From NCBI RefSeq assembly GCF_900101295.1, contig NZ_FOIL01000003.1:62001-126000 (forward strand): a stretch of DNA of 64,000 bases, written 5' to 3'. The position numbers and the translations under genes are program-made. Under the pieces are notes generated by a model, which was not told the DNA's origin, did no database searches, and saw only the letters and a program-made list of their open reading frames with translations. This document shows, piece after piece, positions 52,557 through 61,871 of the stretch (the stretch's first letter is position 1; every line of letters starts with the position of its first letter). Origin of the DNA: [Clostridium] aminophilum. Its GTDB lineage: Bacteria > Bacillota > Clostridia > Lachnospirales > Lachnospiraceae.

Positions 52557-53951
52557 ATGAAGAGCGTATCAAAGAATTATATATACAATACTGCATATAA
52601 CGTTTTAAATGTAATTCTGCCATTGATTACTGCTCCATACCTTGCCAGAATACTCGGTACCGATGGTGTAGGGACATATGCATTTTATTTTGCAATTGCG
52701 CAATGGTTTGCTCTTTTTGCCAAATTGGGGTTAACAAACTATGGAACAAGACATTTGGCGAGTGTTCGTGATGATAGCAGGAAGCTGATGAAAGATTTTT
52801 CAGAGATATATGTTTTGCAGATCTGCATGACGATCTTTGTAACAATTTTCTATTTAGTTTTTGTCTGCAATTTTGCGAAAGACAAGCTTCTTGCTGCGTT
52901 GTTCGGAATTTGGGTAATTAGTGTTTCTTTTGATGTTGACTGGCTGTTATTTGGATTAGAGGATTTCAGGTCCGCAGCGGTAAGAAGTTGTATTGTAAAG
53001 TTGATTTCAACGGTTTCTGTTTTCTTGATTGTCCAATCAAAGGGAGATATCTGGAAATATACTTTGATTTCAGCGTTTAGTTATGCCGGAGGATATTTGT
53101 ATCTATGGTTAAAATGCCGTAGATATTTGTCTTTGAAAGAAATCCAGTGGGAAAACGTAATCAAACATATTAAACCGTGTCTTTTGCTGATGATTCCGGT
53201 AATTGCTTTAAGCATATATAGAACCATGGATAAAGTTATGCTTGGGTCCATGAGTACGATGAGTGAAACTGGTTTATATGAATATGCTGAAAAATTGATT
53301 TATGCTTTGTGCTCGTTTATTTCGTCTTTTGGGACTGTAATGATGCCAAGAATGTCAAATCTGGCAGCAAAAAAAGATAAATATACCAGCGAAAAGTATA
53401 TGGAACGTTCAATCGAATTCATAATGTTTCTTTCAGCAGGAATGTGTTTTGGTTTGTTGTCTGTTTCAAATAGCTTAATACCCATTCTATATGGAGATAG
53501 TTTCCTTGGCAGCATTCCGTTGTTAAATTTACTTTCTGTAACTCTTATCTTTATCGCTTGGGGGAATGTAATTCGAACTCAATACGTTATTCCAAATAAG
53601 AAGGACAATATTTATATAGGATCGATTACAATAGGTGCTATTTGCAATTTACTAATTAATGCGATGCTGATCCCCAAATTAGGAGCAGTTGGTGCATGTA
53701 TTGGAACTATTGTTGCTGAACTACTGGTTCCAATTTATCAATTTATTAAGCTTTGTAACGATTTGCCCTATAGAAGATATCTCTCCAATATAGTATTGTT
53801 CTTTGTAATTGGAATAATAATGTGTACAATGTGCAAACTTGTTGAATTAGTCTTTTCTACAGGCATCCTAACAATGATAGTTCAGATAATTACTGGAGTT
53901 GTTTTTTATGTAGGAATATCGATTTTCCACATGAAGAAAGTCTTAAAATGA
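52557..53951 (+). CDS. Wzx-type oligosaccharide flippase (PST/MATE superfamily)
   Basis: A 464-residue protein with about twelve to fourteen membrane helices that flips lipid-linked repeat units across the membrane for the polymerase. The N-terminal signature SKNYIYNTAYNVLNVILPLITAPYLARILGTDGVGTYAF is diagnostic in order and spacing for the polysaccharide transporter family. GTG 52545 is an alternative start that overlaps the preceding stop. It is the last AT-rich gene of the biosynthetic run. Confidence 0.93.
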   Translation: MKSVSKNYIYNTAYNVLNVILPLITAPYLARILGTDGVGTYAFYFAIAQWFALFAKLGLTNYGTRHLASVRDDSRKLMKDFSEIYVLQICMTIFVTIFYLVFVCNFAKDKLLAALFGIWVISVSFDVDWLLFGLEDFRSAAVRSCIVKLISTVSVFLIVQSKGDIWKYTLISAFSYAGGYLYLWLKCRRYLSLKEIQWENVIKHIKPCLLLMIPVIALSIYRTMDKVMLGSMSTMSETGLYEYAEKLIYALCSFISSFGTVMMPRMSNLAAKKDKYTSEKYMERSIEFIMFLSAGMCFGLLSVSNSLIPILYGDSFLGSIPLLNLLSVTLIFIAWGNVIRTQYVIPNKKDNIYIGSITIGAICNLLINAMLIPKLGAVGACIGTIVAELLVPIYQFIKLCNDLPYRRYLSNIVLFFVIGIIMCTMCKLVELVFSTGILTMIVQIITGVVFYVGISIFHMKKVLK

Positions 53952-54030
53952 CGTAGTCTCTTTGGGATTATTGCGATAGAATCCGTTTTGCGCAGTTCTC
54001 TTTATAGCAAAAGGTAGGTGAAAGCAGGGC

Positions 54031-54899
54031 ATGAAAGAATATGATAACTACTTAACCAGCAAAACTTCCATAGTTTCTTCCAACCGAGTTCTATACACAC
54101 CATCATCCTTCGCCCGATCCAGTCTCCTTCATCTGCAGGAATGTGGTTCCCTGACCGCCCTGAAACCACATACAAGTTCGCGTGAAAAACTTTCGTCATA
54201 CCTCTTTTTTACGGTTGTTTCCGGGGAAGGAAGTCTGGCTTACGGTGGGAGGGAATATAAGTTGAAGCCTGGATTCTGTGTATTCATCGACTGTAGAAAT
54301 CCTTATTCTCATAGCACAGAAAAACACTTATGGACAATTTCCTGGTGCCATTTCAATGGACCGGCGATGGGGAGAGTATACGACAAGTATGTCGAGCGAG
54401 GGGGACGGCCCACGTTTATTCCTGATTCTACAGATCCATTCATTTCTACACTCGCAGACTTATTATCAACAGCCCGCTCTTCCGACTATATGCGAGATAT
54501 GCTGATCAACGAGCAACTTTCGTCTTTAATCCGTCATATTATGACCTACAGTTGGCATCCGGAAGATAAGAAAGCGGCGCCGAAGAGAACAAGTGTGTTC
54601 GAGGTAAAAGAATATCTGGATCAGCATTATGCTGAGAAAATAGTTCTTGATGAGTTGAGCAGCAGGTTTTTCATTGATAAATATTATCTGGCGAAGACCT
54701 TTAAAAGCCAATTCGGCCTTTCAATATCAACTTATATCCAGAGTAGAAGGATAACAAAAGCAAACAACTTCTCAGATTTTCAGAGAAAACCGTGGAAGAA
54801 ATAGGATATGAAGTTGGATTGGACAATCCGGCGTATTTTAGCCGTGTGTTCAAAAAAGTCGAAGGGGTCAGTCCAAAAACTTATAGAGAGCAGTGGTAA
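54031..54899 (+). pseudogene. AraC-family transcriptional regulator, frameshifted
   Basis: The N-terminal cupin sensor (VVSGEGSLAYGGREYKLKPG, HSTEKHLWTISWCHFNG) and the first helix-turn-helix (VLDELSSRFFIDKYYLAKTF) are read in the first frame, which stops at 54804. The second helix-turn-helix continues in another frame: QLLRFSEKTVEEIGYEVGLD then NPAYFSRVFKKVEGVSPKTY to TAA 54897-54899. The break is near 54762-54764, where AAGCAAACAAC lacks one A. As written, the protein loses half its DNA-binding domain. A full gene would be about 290 residues and probably sensed a sugar and controlled nearby genes. It may be a mutation or a sequencing error. Confidence 0.85.
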
Positions 54900-54939
54900 A
54901 CTCTCTACATGAAAGCTTTGGAAGATCCTGTGTAAGCCC

Positions 54940-56289
54940 TTAAAACGGCATCTCATATTTCTTCTTGTCCGATACACTGATCTCGGAACCAAGCTGAACC
55001 TCCATGAGCTGCAGACCGTTATCTCCCGCAATAACCGTGTGTTTGCATCCTGCAGCCATGGTGATCACATCGCCGGACTTCACAGGTCGTTCCACGCCAT
55101 CGATAATGGCTTTTCCCGATCCGCGCAGGACGGTCCAGATTTCATCACGTTTCGCATGGCTGTGGTAGTTCATGTGATGGGTAGGATTCAGAGTGACTTT
55201 TACGGTCAGGGATTCCTTCTCTACGTCCAACACTCTGTAACTGCCCCAAGACTTTTCGGCGAACATGATCTGTTGATCAATAGCGTCCACAAACGGTTTG
55301 ATATAGGAACTCTGCTCTTTATCAGAAACCAGGATTCCTTCGGGGCTTGCGGCAACAACAAGATCGTGACCGCCCATAATCAGAATAGGAACGCCCATCT
55401 CGTTGATGGCGTGGACATTGGAACATGTCTCGTTCATCATTACGTTACCAACAGCTGTTTCTTCCATGGCTTCGGTGAGTGTATTCCAGGTGCCCAGATC
55501 CTTCCAGGTTCCGGAGTAGCGGAGGACTTCGATACTCGGTTCGGTTTCTACTACAGCATAGTCAAAGCTGATTTTCTTTAAAGAACTATAGTTTGAGTAA
55601 ATTGTGTTATAGTCGGAGGTTCCGAGCAGTTCCTTAGCTTTATCAAGGACATAGGAAAGCTTGTAGGCGAACACGCCGCCATTCCAAAGGGCTCCGGCGT
55701 CTATGTATTCCTGAGCTTTTTTGGCAGTCGGTTTCTCGGTAAAAGAGAATCCAAAAGAACCGTCGGCATTCTGTTCAGGCTTGATATACCCATATTTCTC
55801 ACTCGGATAAGTTGGTTGGATGCCCATAAGCACAAGATTCTTATTCACATTCTGCGCAGCCGCGCACATATCTTGGATCGTCTTGAAATAGGATTCTTCC
55901 ACATAAGGATCAACAGGGCAGACTACTACAGCTTCGTTTTTGGGAACGCCTTTGACATCGTGGAGGTAAGCGGTTGCAAGAGCAATCGCGGCGAAGGTGT
56001 CGCGACGGCACGGCTCAACGGAAATGCCGACGTCAGTACCAAGTCTGTTATGAATTGCGGAGACTTGAGATTTGCTCGTGGCAATTGTTACAGTCGCATC
56101 CGGATCCACAGTCTTGATCTGGCGATAAATTCGCTGCACCATAGATTCATACTCGCCGGTGTACTTGGTTCCCATAGGGACGGTGTGACCGGGTTTCTTG
56201 AAGATATCAATAAACTGCTTGGAGCGTATATCGTTACTCAGCGGCCAGAGACGCTTGCCGGATCCGCCGGATAATAGGATTATGTTCAT
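54940..56289 (-). CDS. manC: Mannose-1-phosphate guanylyltransferase
   Basis: A 449-residue enzyme that makes GDP-mannose from mannose-1-phosphate and GTP. The N-terminal nucleotidyltransferase domain starts ILLSGGSGKRLWPLSNDIRS with the pyrophosphorylase loop, includes the FTEKPTAKKAQEYI stretch, and is followed by a C-terminal cupin (MNYHSHAKRDEIWTVLRG, DVITMAAGCKHTVIAG) of the type II mannose-6-phosphate isomerase kind. It is the last gene of the minus-strand gmd-fcl-manC run and supplies its substrate. It converges with the broken AraC gene, 40 bases away, with no clear terminator between. Confidence 0.93.
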   Translation of the reverse strand: MNIILLSGGSGKRLWPLSNDIRSKQFIDIFKKPGHTVPMGTKYTGEYESMVQRIYRQIKTVDPDATVTIATSKSQVSAIHNRLGTDVGISVEPCRRDTFAAIALATAYLHDVKGVPKNEAVVVCPVDPYVEESYFKTIQDMCAAAQNVNKNLVLMGIQPTYPSEKYGYIKPEQNADGSFGFSFTEKPTAKKAQEYIDAGALWNGGVFAYKLSYVLDKAKELLGTSDYNTIYSNYSSLKKISFDYAVVETEPSIEVLRYSGTWKDLGTWNTLTEAMEETAVGNVMMNETCSNVHAINEMGVPILIMGGHDLVVAASPEGILVSDKEQSSYIKPFVDAIDQQIMFAEKSWGSYRVLDVEKESLTVKVTLNPTHHMNYHSHAKRDEIWTVLRGSGKAIIDGVERPVKSGDVITMAAGCKHTVIAGDNGLQLMEVQLGSEISVSDKKKYEMPF

Positions 56290-56383
56290 TGGGGAATCTC
56301 CTTAAAATATGCATCTGCCTTTCGTTTTGCCAACCTATTGATTTTTTGGGAGAGCGTGGAGTTTGTGACAGATGCAGATTATT

Positions 56384-57328
56384 TTATCGTTCGGCCCGCA
56401 TCGGGTTGTTCAGGAAGTCCTGGTAGGACAGGCGAATACCGTCTTCCAGTTCGGTTTTAAAAGTCCAACCGAGAGCAGTGGCTTTCGATACATCTAGAAG
56501 CTTTCTCGGAGTTCCGTTCGGCTTGGAGGTATCCCACTCGATTTTTCCGTTATATCCGATAACCTTTGCCACGAGCTTCGTCAGATCTTTGATTGTCAGT
56601 TCTTTTCCTGTTCCCGCGTTCACGGTCTCGTTGCCGCTGTAGTTGTTCATTAGGAACACGCAGAGATTGGCGAGATCGTCCACGTACAGAAACTCGCGGA
56701 GTGGAGAACCATCGCCCCAGCAGGTGACGCTTGCCTTTTCTTCGATTTTCGCCTCATGAAAGCGCCGGATCAGAGCGGGGAGAACGTGGCTGTGGGTAGG
56801 ATGATAGTTATCATTTGGACCGTACAGATTTGTCGGCATCACGGAGATATAGTCCGTACCATACTGCCGGTTCAGGAATTCGCAGTATTTTAGACCGCTG
56901 ATTTTCGCCAAAGCATAGGCTTCGTTTGTTTTCTCCAGTTCGCCGGTCAGCAGGCAACTCTCCGTCATCGGCTGAGGAGCCATGCGGGGATAGATACAGG
57001 AAGAACCAAGGAATTCCAGCTTCTTACAGCCGTTCTTCCAAGCAGAATGAATTACGTTCATCTCAAGCATCATGTTGTCAAACATGAAATCGGCGAGGGC
57101 GGACTCGTTGGCTACGATCCCGCCGACCTTTGCTGCTGCCAGAAAGACATATTCCGGTTTTTCGGTATTGAAAAATTCTTCTACGGCGTCCTGCCGCTTC
57201 AGATCCAACTCTTTGTGTGTTCGGGTGATGATATTGTAATAGCCTTGCCGCTCAAGTTCACGGCAGATAGCAGAACCAACCATTCCGCGATGGCCTGCCA
57301 CATATATTTTTGCGCTTTTTTCCATCAT
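56384..57328 (-). CDS. fcl: GDP-L-fucose synthase
   Basis: A 314-residue short-chain dehydrogenase/epimerase that turns GDP-4-keto-6-deoxymannose into GDP-L-fucose with NADPH. It shows the Rossmann loop VAGHRGMVGSAICREL (residues 9-24), LEFLGSSCIYP, the catalytic YALAKISGLKYCEF (Tyr-x3-Lys) and MPTNLYGPNDNYHPTHSHV. Length is normal. Its start lies 2 bases from the gmd stop; the alternative start one codon later (57325) is equally good. Confidence 0.96.
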   Translation of the reverse strand: MMEKSAKIYVAGHRGMVGSAICRELERQGYYNIITRTHKELDLKRQDAVEEFFNTEKPEYVFLAAAKVGGIVANESALADFMFDNMMLEMNVIHSAWKNGCKKLEFLGSSCIYPRMAPQPMTESCLLTGELEKTNEAYALAKISGLKYCEFLNRQYGTDYISVMPTNLYGPNDNYHPTHSHVLPALIRRFHEAKIEEKASVTCWGDGSPLREFLYVDDLANLCVFLMNNYSGNETVNAGTGKELTIKDLTKLVAKVIGYNGKIEWDTSKPNGTPRKLLDVSKATALGWTFKTELEDGIRLSYQDFLNNPMRAER

Positions 57329-57329
57329 T

Positions 57330-58418
57330 TTATTTCACGACACCTTTCTCAAGATATTCAGCGAGATTAATCTTTACATGTTCTTCGGCACATTCGACGG
57401 CGACTTTTTCCATATCATGCTTTGTCATGAGAGCCACAAGCTCTTCAAAAGATGTTTTTGTCGGGTTCCAGCCAAGTTCACGTTTCGCCTTGCTCGGATC
57501 GCCACATAGATTGATCACATCAGTAGGACGGTAAAAGTCCGGTGATACGGCGACAACTTCTTTCCCGGTTGCTTTGTCGATGCCGACTTCATCAAGGCCA
57601 GTGCCTTTCCACTCCAGTTCGATTCCGGCGTGGTGGAACGCGAGTGTCGCAAAATCACGGACAGAATGCTGCGTGCCTGTTGCAATCACAAAGTCTTCGG
57701 GTGTATTGTGTTGTAGGATCAGCCACATGCATTCAACGTAATCTTTGGCATATCCCCAGTCACGAAGCGAGTCAAGGTTGCCGAGGAGCAGCTTATCCTG
57801 TTTGCCCTGGGAAATACGGGCTGCCGCCAGAGTGATTTTTCTGGTAACGAAGGTCTCTCCACGTCGCTCGGATTCATGGTTAAACAGGATACCGGAACAG
57901 CAGAACATCTTGTAGGCTTCGCGATACTCTTTTGTGATCCAAAAACCATACAGTTTGGCTACTGCATAGGGGGAGTAAGGGTGAAAAGGGGTAGTTTCAG
58001 ATTGCGGAACTTCCTCAACTTTGCCATATAGTTCAGAGGTTGATGCCTGATAGATGCGAGTATGATTGGCTAAGCCAGTGATTCTTACCGCTTCTAATAC
58101 TCTCAACACACCAGTCGCATCAATATCAGCCGTGAACTCCGGCGAGTCAAAACTTACCTGCACATGGCTCTGCGCTGCGAGATTATAAATCTCATCTGGC
58201 CGAACGGTAGCAATGGCCTTCACAAGAGAACTGGTATCTGAAAGATCCCCATAATGGAGATGGAAATTCGGGTTTCCTTCCAAATGAGCGATACGCTCAC
58301 GATAATCGACAGAAGATCGGCGGATGATGCCATGCACATCATAGCCTTTTTCTAACAGAAACTCAGATAAGTAAGAACCGTCCTGTCCGGTGACGCCGGT
58401 AATCAATGCTTTCTTCAT
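57330..58418 (-). CDS. gmd: GDP-mannose 4,6-dehydratase
   Basis: A 362-residue dehydratase that forms GDP-4-keto-6-deoxymannose, the first committed step to GDP-fucose. The NADP loop is [20 protein letters not shown] (residues 6-25), followed by [16 protein letters not shown], the [20 protein letters not shown] catalytic Tyr-Lys stretch and [17 protein letters not shown]. It leads the minus-strand operon; AGGAGG-like GGAGGAATG lies upstream of the start. The 269-base gap to the divergent VanZ gene (58419-58687) contains both promoters and a small hairpin AACTAC-AAAA-GTAGTT near 58506-58521. Confidence 0.96.
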   Translation of the reverse strand: MKKALITGVTGQDGSYLSEFLLEKGYDVHGIIRRSSVDYRERIAHLEGNPNFHLHYGDLSDTSSLVKAIATVRPDEIYNLAAQSHVQVSFDSPEFTADIDATGVLRVLEAVRITGLANHTRIYQASTSELYGKVEEVPQSETTPFHPYSPYAVAKLYGFWITKEYREAYKMFCCSGILFNHESERRGETFVTRKITLAAARISQGKQDKLLLGNLDSLRDWGYAKDYVECMWLILQHNTPEDFVIATGTQHSVRDFATLAFHHAGIELEWKGTGLDEVGIDKATGKEVVAVSPDFYRPTDVINLCGDPSKAKRELGWNPTKTSFEELVALMTKHDMEKVAVECAEEHVKINLAEYLEKGVVK

Positions 58419-58687
58419 GTAAAAACATTCCTCCGTATTTATTTTGCAGGTAATCGTCTTTTAAATGATGGCAGCTGCAACACAGTTATTCCCCCATAAA
58501 TCATGCAACTACAAAAGTAGTTTAGCGAGATGAAGGGAGAAAGTTGATTCATCATATTGGTTTTTGATTATAATGATTCCGCGATTAAAGAAGCATTTTC
58601 GAATATATGATGATAAATCTGCTATACTACAGCTATGAATGATAGGATCCCGTTCACTTTATATTTTCTATTCCGGAGACAACAAAA

Positions 58688-60055
58688 GTGAAGAAATACC
58701 TCTGTATTCCGATACTATTTATCCTTGTTTTTCTTTCCCTCTATTCTTCCGCGCCCTCCGTTTCCTCTTCAGAACTGAAACAGGTAACGGAGGGTGATGT
58801 CACTTCCTTTGTGGATGATAACGGAAAAATCAGATTGGCGGCAGATAAGGGATATGCGTCGGTCGTTAAGAAATATGAGGATGGGAAGTTAGTTCTGGAA
58901 CAATATTTGGACGAGAAGGGAGAACCTGTCATTCTCCCTGCCGGATACGCACAGATAAAAAGAGTATATGACGATCGAGGGAAGAATACGGAAATTTTTT
59001 ATCTGGACGAAAACGACCGGCCGGTTGTGATGAATAACGGGTATGATACGATTCGAAGAACCTATGATAAAAAAGGAAGAGCCGATACAGATACCTATTG
59101 GGCGGATAACGCCCAGACAAAAAGAACGCAGGGATACTGGCAGTATCAGCGTGTCTATGACGAATCCAATCATATCTGTGAGCTTCGATATCTGGACCAG
59201 GCTGGCAATTTGATCCGGAACACATCCGGTTATGCCGTCGTACATCGTTCTTATGACGGAGAGGCAACCATCGACATGTATTTTGACGAGAATCTTAACC
59301 CGGTTGCTTCGGATCTCGGCCAGTACGGAAAACGGACGGAAACCTTGGACAATGTCCAGATTACGACGTACCTGGATGAGAAGGGGGAGACTCATAACAC
59401 GAACCGCGGATACGCGATTGTGAAAAAGGAAGGTGCGAAGACACAGTATTACGATGCCGATGAAAAACCGGTCACCATTGGCCGGAATCAATTCGGGGTC
59501 GAACAGGTGAATGGTCAGAGTGTTTACCTGAATGAAGACGGGGAACAGATGATGCGTCTTGATAATGTGCTGAACACAAAACCCTACCTGGTTCTGATCT
59601 TTGGCATTCTGCTGACGTTTGTGACTTTGGCGGTTAAGGGGAAGGGAAGAGCGGTCTTTCTGATCATCTACATTTTTTTCATCCTCTACATGACGATGGC
59701 ATATCGTGAAACCGGTGATAGTCATGGGGAATTTGAACTGTTCCGGTCATATAAAGCATTCTTCTCATCCGCCATGACCCGTCAGAACATATTAAACAAT
59801 ATATGGCTGTTCGTGCCGTTCGGGGCGATACTGGGCAGATTCGAACGGAAGGGGTTATGGATCTGGGCTGTGGCGCTGAGCGTGGCCATCGAGCTGGTGC
59901 AGCTGGGAATCGGGATCGGCCTGTTTGAGTTCGACGATATTCTGAGCAACAGCATCGGCGCGGTGATCGGATATGGGCTGGCGAGGAGTTTTCGTCGGTT
60001 TAGATTTGGCAAAAATAAGAGCACGATAAAAGAGGACGATATGAGGACGATATGA
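58688..60055 (+). CDS. VanZ-domain membrane protein with N-terminal YD-type repeats
   Basis: A 455-residue protein with an N-terminal hydrophobic segment (about residues 4-22), then about eight tandem units of 25-32 residues with the pattern YDxxGKxxxxxYLDExGxPV....GY (for example KRVYDDRGKNTEIFYLDEND and KYEDGKLVLEQYLDEKGEPV). From about 298 there are four to five membrane helices of the VanZ family, with NILNNIWLFVPFGAILGRF and ELVQLGIGIGLFEFDDILSN. The repeats should be outside the cell. VanZ proteins are linked to teicoplanin and lipopeptide resistance or to surface lipids, but their activity is not settled. Start GTG 58688 behind CCGGAG. A TATACT (58623-58628) lies upstream. Confidence 0.85.
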   Translation: MKKYLCIPILFILVFLSLYSSAPSVSSSELKQVTEGDVTSFVDDNGKIRLAADKGYASVVKKYEDGKLVLEQYLDEKGEPVILPAGYAQIKRVYDDRGKNTEIFYLDENDRPVVMNNGYDTIRRTYDKKGRADTDTYWADNAQTKRTQGYWQYQRVYDESNHICELRYLDQAGNLIRNTSGYAVVHRSYDGEATIDMYFDENLNPVASDLGQYGKRTETLDNVQITTYLDEKGETHNTNRGYAIVKKEGAKTQYYDADEKPVTIGRNQFGVEQVNGQSVYLNEDGEQMMRLDNVLNTKPYLVLIFGILLTFVTLAVKGKGRAVFLIIYIFFILYMTMAYRETGDSHGEFELFRSYKAFFSSAMTRQNILNNIWLFVPFGAILGRFERKGLWIWAVALSVAIELVQLGIGIGLFEFDDILSNSIGAVIGYGLARSFRRFRFGKNKSTIKEDDMRTI

Positions 60056-60128
60056 TTGTAAATCCTTTGACCGAATAATGGTTTGAGTGATATAATTTTT
60101 CCTTGTATATGCAAATATTCTGAAATAG
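60056..60128 (+). repeat. Right copy of the bipartite repeat flanking the polysaccharide island, with promoter
   Basis: TTGTAAATCCTTTGACCGAA (60056-60075, continuing TAAT) and TGTATATGCAAATATTCTGA (60104-60123, continuing AATAG) match the two blocks at 39439-39496. In this copy TTGACC (60067-60072) and TATAAT (60091-60096) are 18 bases apart and form a good sigma-A promoter for the carboxypeptidase gene. The TATAAT lies in the 24-base stretch absent from the left copy. Confidence 0.6.
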
Positions 60129-60170
60129 AATTTGCAGAGTAAAGAATGAACGAACTGCGAGGAAAAGAAA

Positions 60171-61679
60171 TTGGTAAAAAAGGAATATCGATCCCGGGCG
60201 TTTTGGCGTATTGCCGCGGTGTGGACGGTTTTGACCATGTCTGCCGTCACGCCGCTCTCCGCTCTTGCAGACGGTCCGGGAGGAAGTTCGTCCTCCGCGT
60301 CTGCCGTTTCGGTGGGGATCGCCGGACCGGGAGCGGAGAGCGGTCAGGGTCCGCTTCCGACGGTCACGGAGGATTATCCGACCATCGAGAGCACCGTTCA
60401 TGCGGGAGAGGCGGTACCGACCGTGGGCGGAGGAACCGGAACAGGAACGGCTGCTTCGTCGGCAGCAGTATCGTCGGAGATCGCAAAGCCCGAGATCTCG
60501 TCCGAGGCGGCTGCGCTCTATGACGTGACCCACGGGCAGTTTCTCTTTGAAAAGAATTCCGGGACACGGTTTTATCCGGCATCCATCACCAAGGTGATGA
60601 CCGCGCTGTTGGCGGCGGAGAACCTGAATCCCGATCAGACCGTCACGGTTTCCGAGGCTGCGGTTTCCAACCTCGAATCCGGTGCGGTGACGCTGGATGT
60701 CAAGGCGGGAGACACCTTCAGGGCGGGGGATGTGCTCTACGGCATGTGGCTGAAGAGCGCGAATGAACTGGCCAATGTGCTGGCGGAGGCGGTTTCCGGC
60801 AGCGTCTCTTCCTTTGTCGGGAAGATGAACGCGAGGGCGGCGCAGATCGGTGCCACGGGAACCCATTTTGCCAACACGAACGGATTAAATGATTCAAACC
60901 ATTACACCACGGCGCATGACTATGCGCTGATCACCGCCGAGGCCTTTCGGAATTCCACGGTTCAGAAGGTGGCGTCGTCCCTGCATTACACCTTCCCGGC
61001 GACGGGAACTCAGGGATCCCAGTATCTGACCATGGGACACAAGATGCTGAATCCGGCCAGCGCGTATTACTATGAGAACTTTATCGGCGGAAAGACCGGC
61101 TATACATCGAAAGCCGGCAACACGCTGACTTCCGTTGCAGAACAGAACGGAGTCCGTCTGGTTGCCGTCGTTCTGAAGAGCAGCGGTACCCATTACCCGG
61201 ACACGAGAAAGCTCTTTGACTACGGCTTTGCGGCGGTTCAGAGTTCTGCACAGAACGCTGCGAATTCGTCACAGTCGGGAGAGAGCGGTTCACAGGGGCC
61301 GGGCGCGGGTCAGGTCTCCGGTCCGGGGGCAAGCGGATCCTCCGACGCGAATGCCGGAAGTGTGATCGGAAGCCGCTGGGTTGAGGAGACGGCAGGGGTA
61401 TGGAAGTTCCTGAAAAAGGACGGAACCTATGCCGCGTCAGAGACCCTTCGGATCAAAGATCACTATTACACTTTCTCCGCTGACGGCCGGATGGTGACCG
61501 GATGGCAGAACGGGGACGGATATTGGAGATATTACCGGTCGGAAGGCTCCATGCGCACAAATGTGTGGATTCAGTCGGGCGGTTTATGGTATTATGTCGG
61601 GGAGACCGGCGTGATGCTGACGAATACTGTGACACCGGACGGCTACACTGTGAACGAGGAGGGCGTCTGGGTCCCGTAA
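60171..61679 (+). CDS. D-alanyl-D-alanine carboxypeptidase with C-terminal wall-binding repeats
   Basis: A 502-residue secreted penicillin-binding protein of the S11 (DacA) type that trims the terminal D-Ala of wall peptides. The signal peptide ends near SALAD (about residue 34). A Gly/Ser-rich low-complexity stretch precedes the catalytic domain. Active-site motifs are SxxK at Ser138-Lys141 (SITK), SAN at 196-198 and KTG at 308-310. The usual C-terminal domain is replaced by a Gly/Ser linker (about 365-400) and aromatic cell-wall-binding repeats (YYTFSADGRMVTGWQNGDGY, WYYVGETGVML). The start is TTG 60171 after GAGGAAAAG. It has its own promoter in the preceding repeat. Confidence 0.9.
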   Translation: MVKKEYRSRAFWRIAAVWTVLTMSAVTPLSALADGPGGSSSSASAVSVGIAGPGAESGQGPLPTVTEDYPTIESTVHAGEAVPTVGGGTGTGTAASSAAVSSEIAKPEISSEAAALYDVTHGQFLFEKNSGTRFYPASITKVMTALLAAENLNPDQTVTVSEAAVSNLESGAVTLDVKAGDTFRAGDVLYGMWLKSANELANVLAEAVSGSVSSFVGKMNARAAQIGATGTHFANTNGLNDSNHYTTAHDYALITAEAFRNSTVQKVASSLHYTFPATGTQGSQYLTMGHKMLNPASAYYYENFIGGKTGYTSKAGNTLTSVAEQNGVRLVAVVLKSSGTHYPDTRKLFDYGFAAVQSSAQNAANSSQSGESGSQGPGAGQVSGPGASGSSDANAGSVIGSRWVEETAGVWKFLKKDGTYAASETLRIKDHYYTFSADGRMVTGWQNGDGYWRYYRSEGSMRTNVWIQSGGLWYYVGETGVMLTNTVTPDGYTVNEEGVWVP

Positions 61680-61698
61680 CCGGGAAATGATCATGGGA

Positions 61699-61841
61699 GC
61701 CGACAAAGTATCCTACAGGGATTTGCATCGGTCTGCGCCGTGACCGTCTGTCGGCATGGCCCGAAGCGGCCCCGGTGAAACAACAAACGCGAGATAGTAA
61801 GAAAATCCGGTCCGGAACCCTTAGGTGAGGGCGTACGGACC
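61699..61841 (+). promoter_or_regulatory. Structured leader upstream of valS
   Basis: GCCGACA (61699-61705) pairs with TGTCGGC (61749-61755); GGCC stems follow at about 61757-61772; and GGTCCG with CGGACC encloses CCCT/AGGG at about 61809-61840, shortly before the ribosome site AAGGAG. I looked for the T-box anti-terminator signature (AGGGTGGNACCGCG) expected before a synthetase gene and did not find it. The last hairpin has no T tract, so it may be the end of the upstream transcript or a translational element. Confidence 0.45.
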
Positions 61842-61871
61842 GATGAACCAAACATAAGGAGAAAGTAAGCA

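Noticed and set aside
39439-60128. Integrase-type attachment sites at the island ends
   Set aside because: The flanking repeats are imperfect and bipartite, and no integrase, transposase or tRNA gene is nearby, so I report a repeat, not att sites.
61680-61871. T-box riboswitch before valS
   Set aside because: The conserved AGGGTGG-type anti-terminator sequence and a terminator with T run are missing; kept only as a structured leader.
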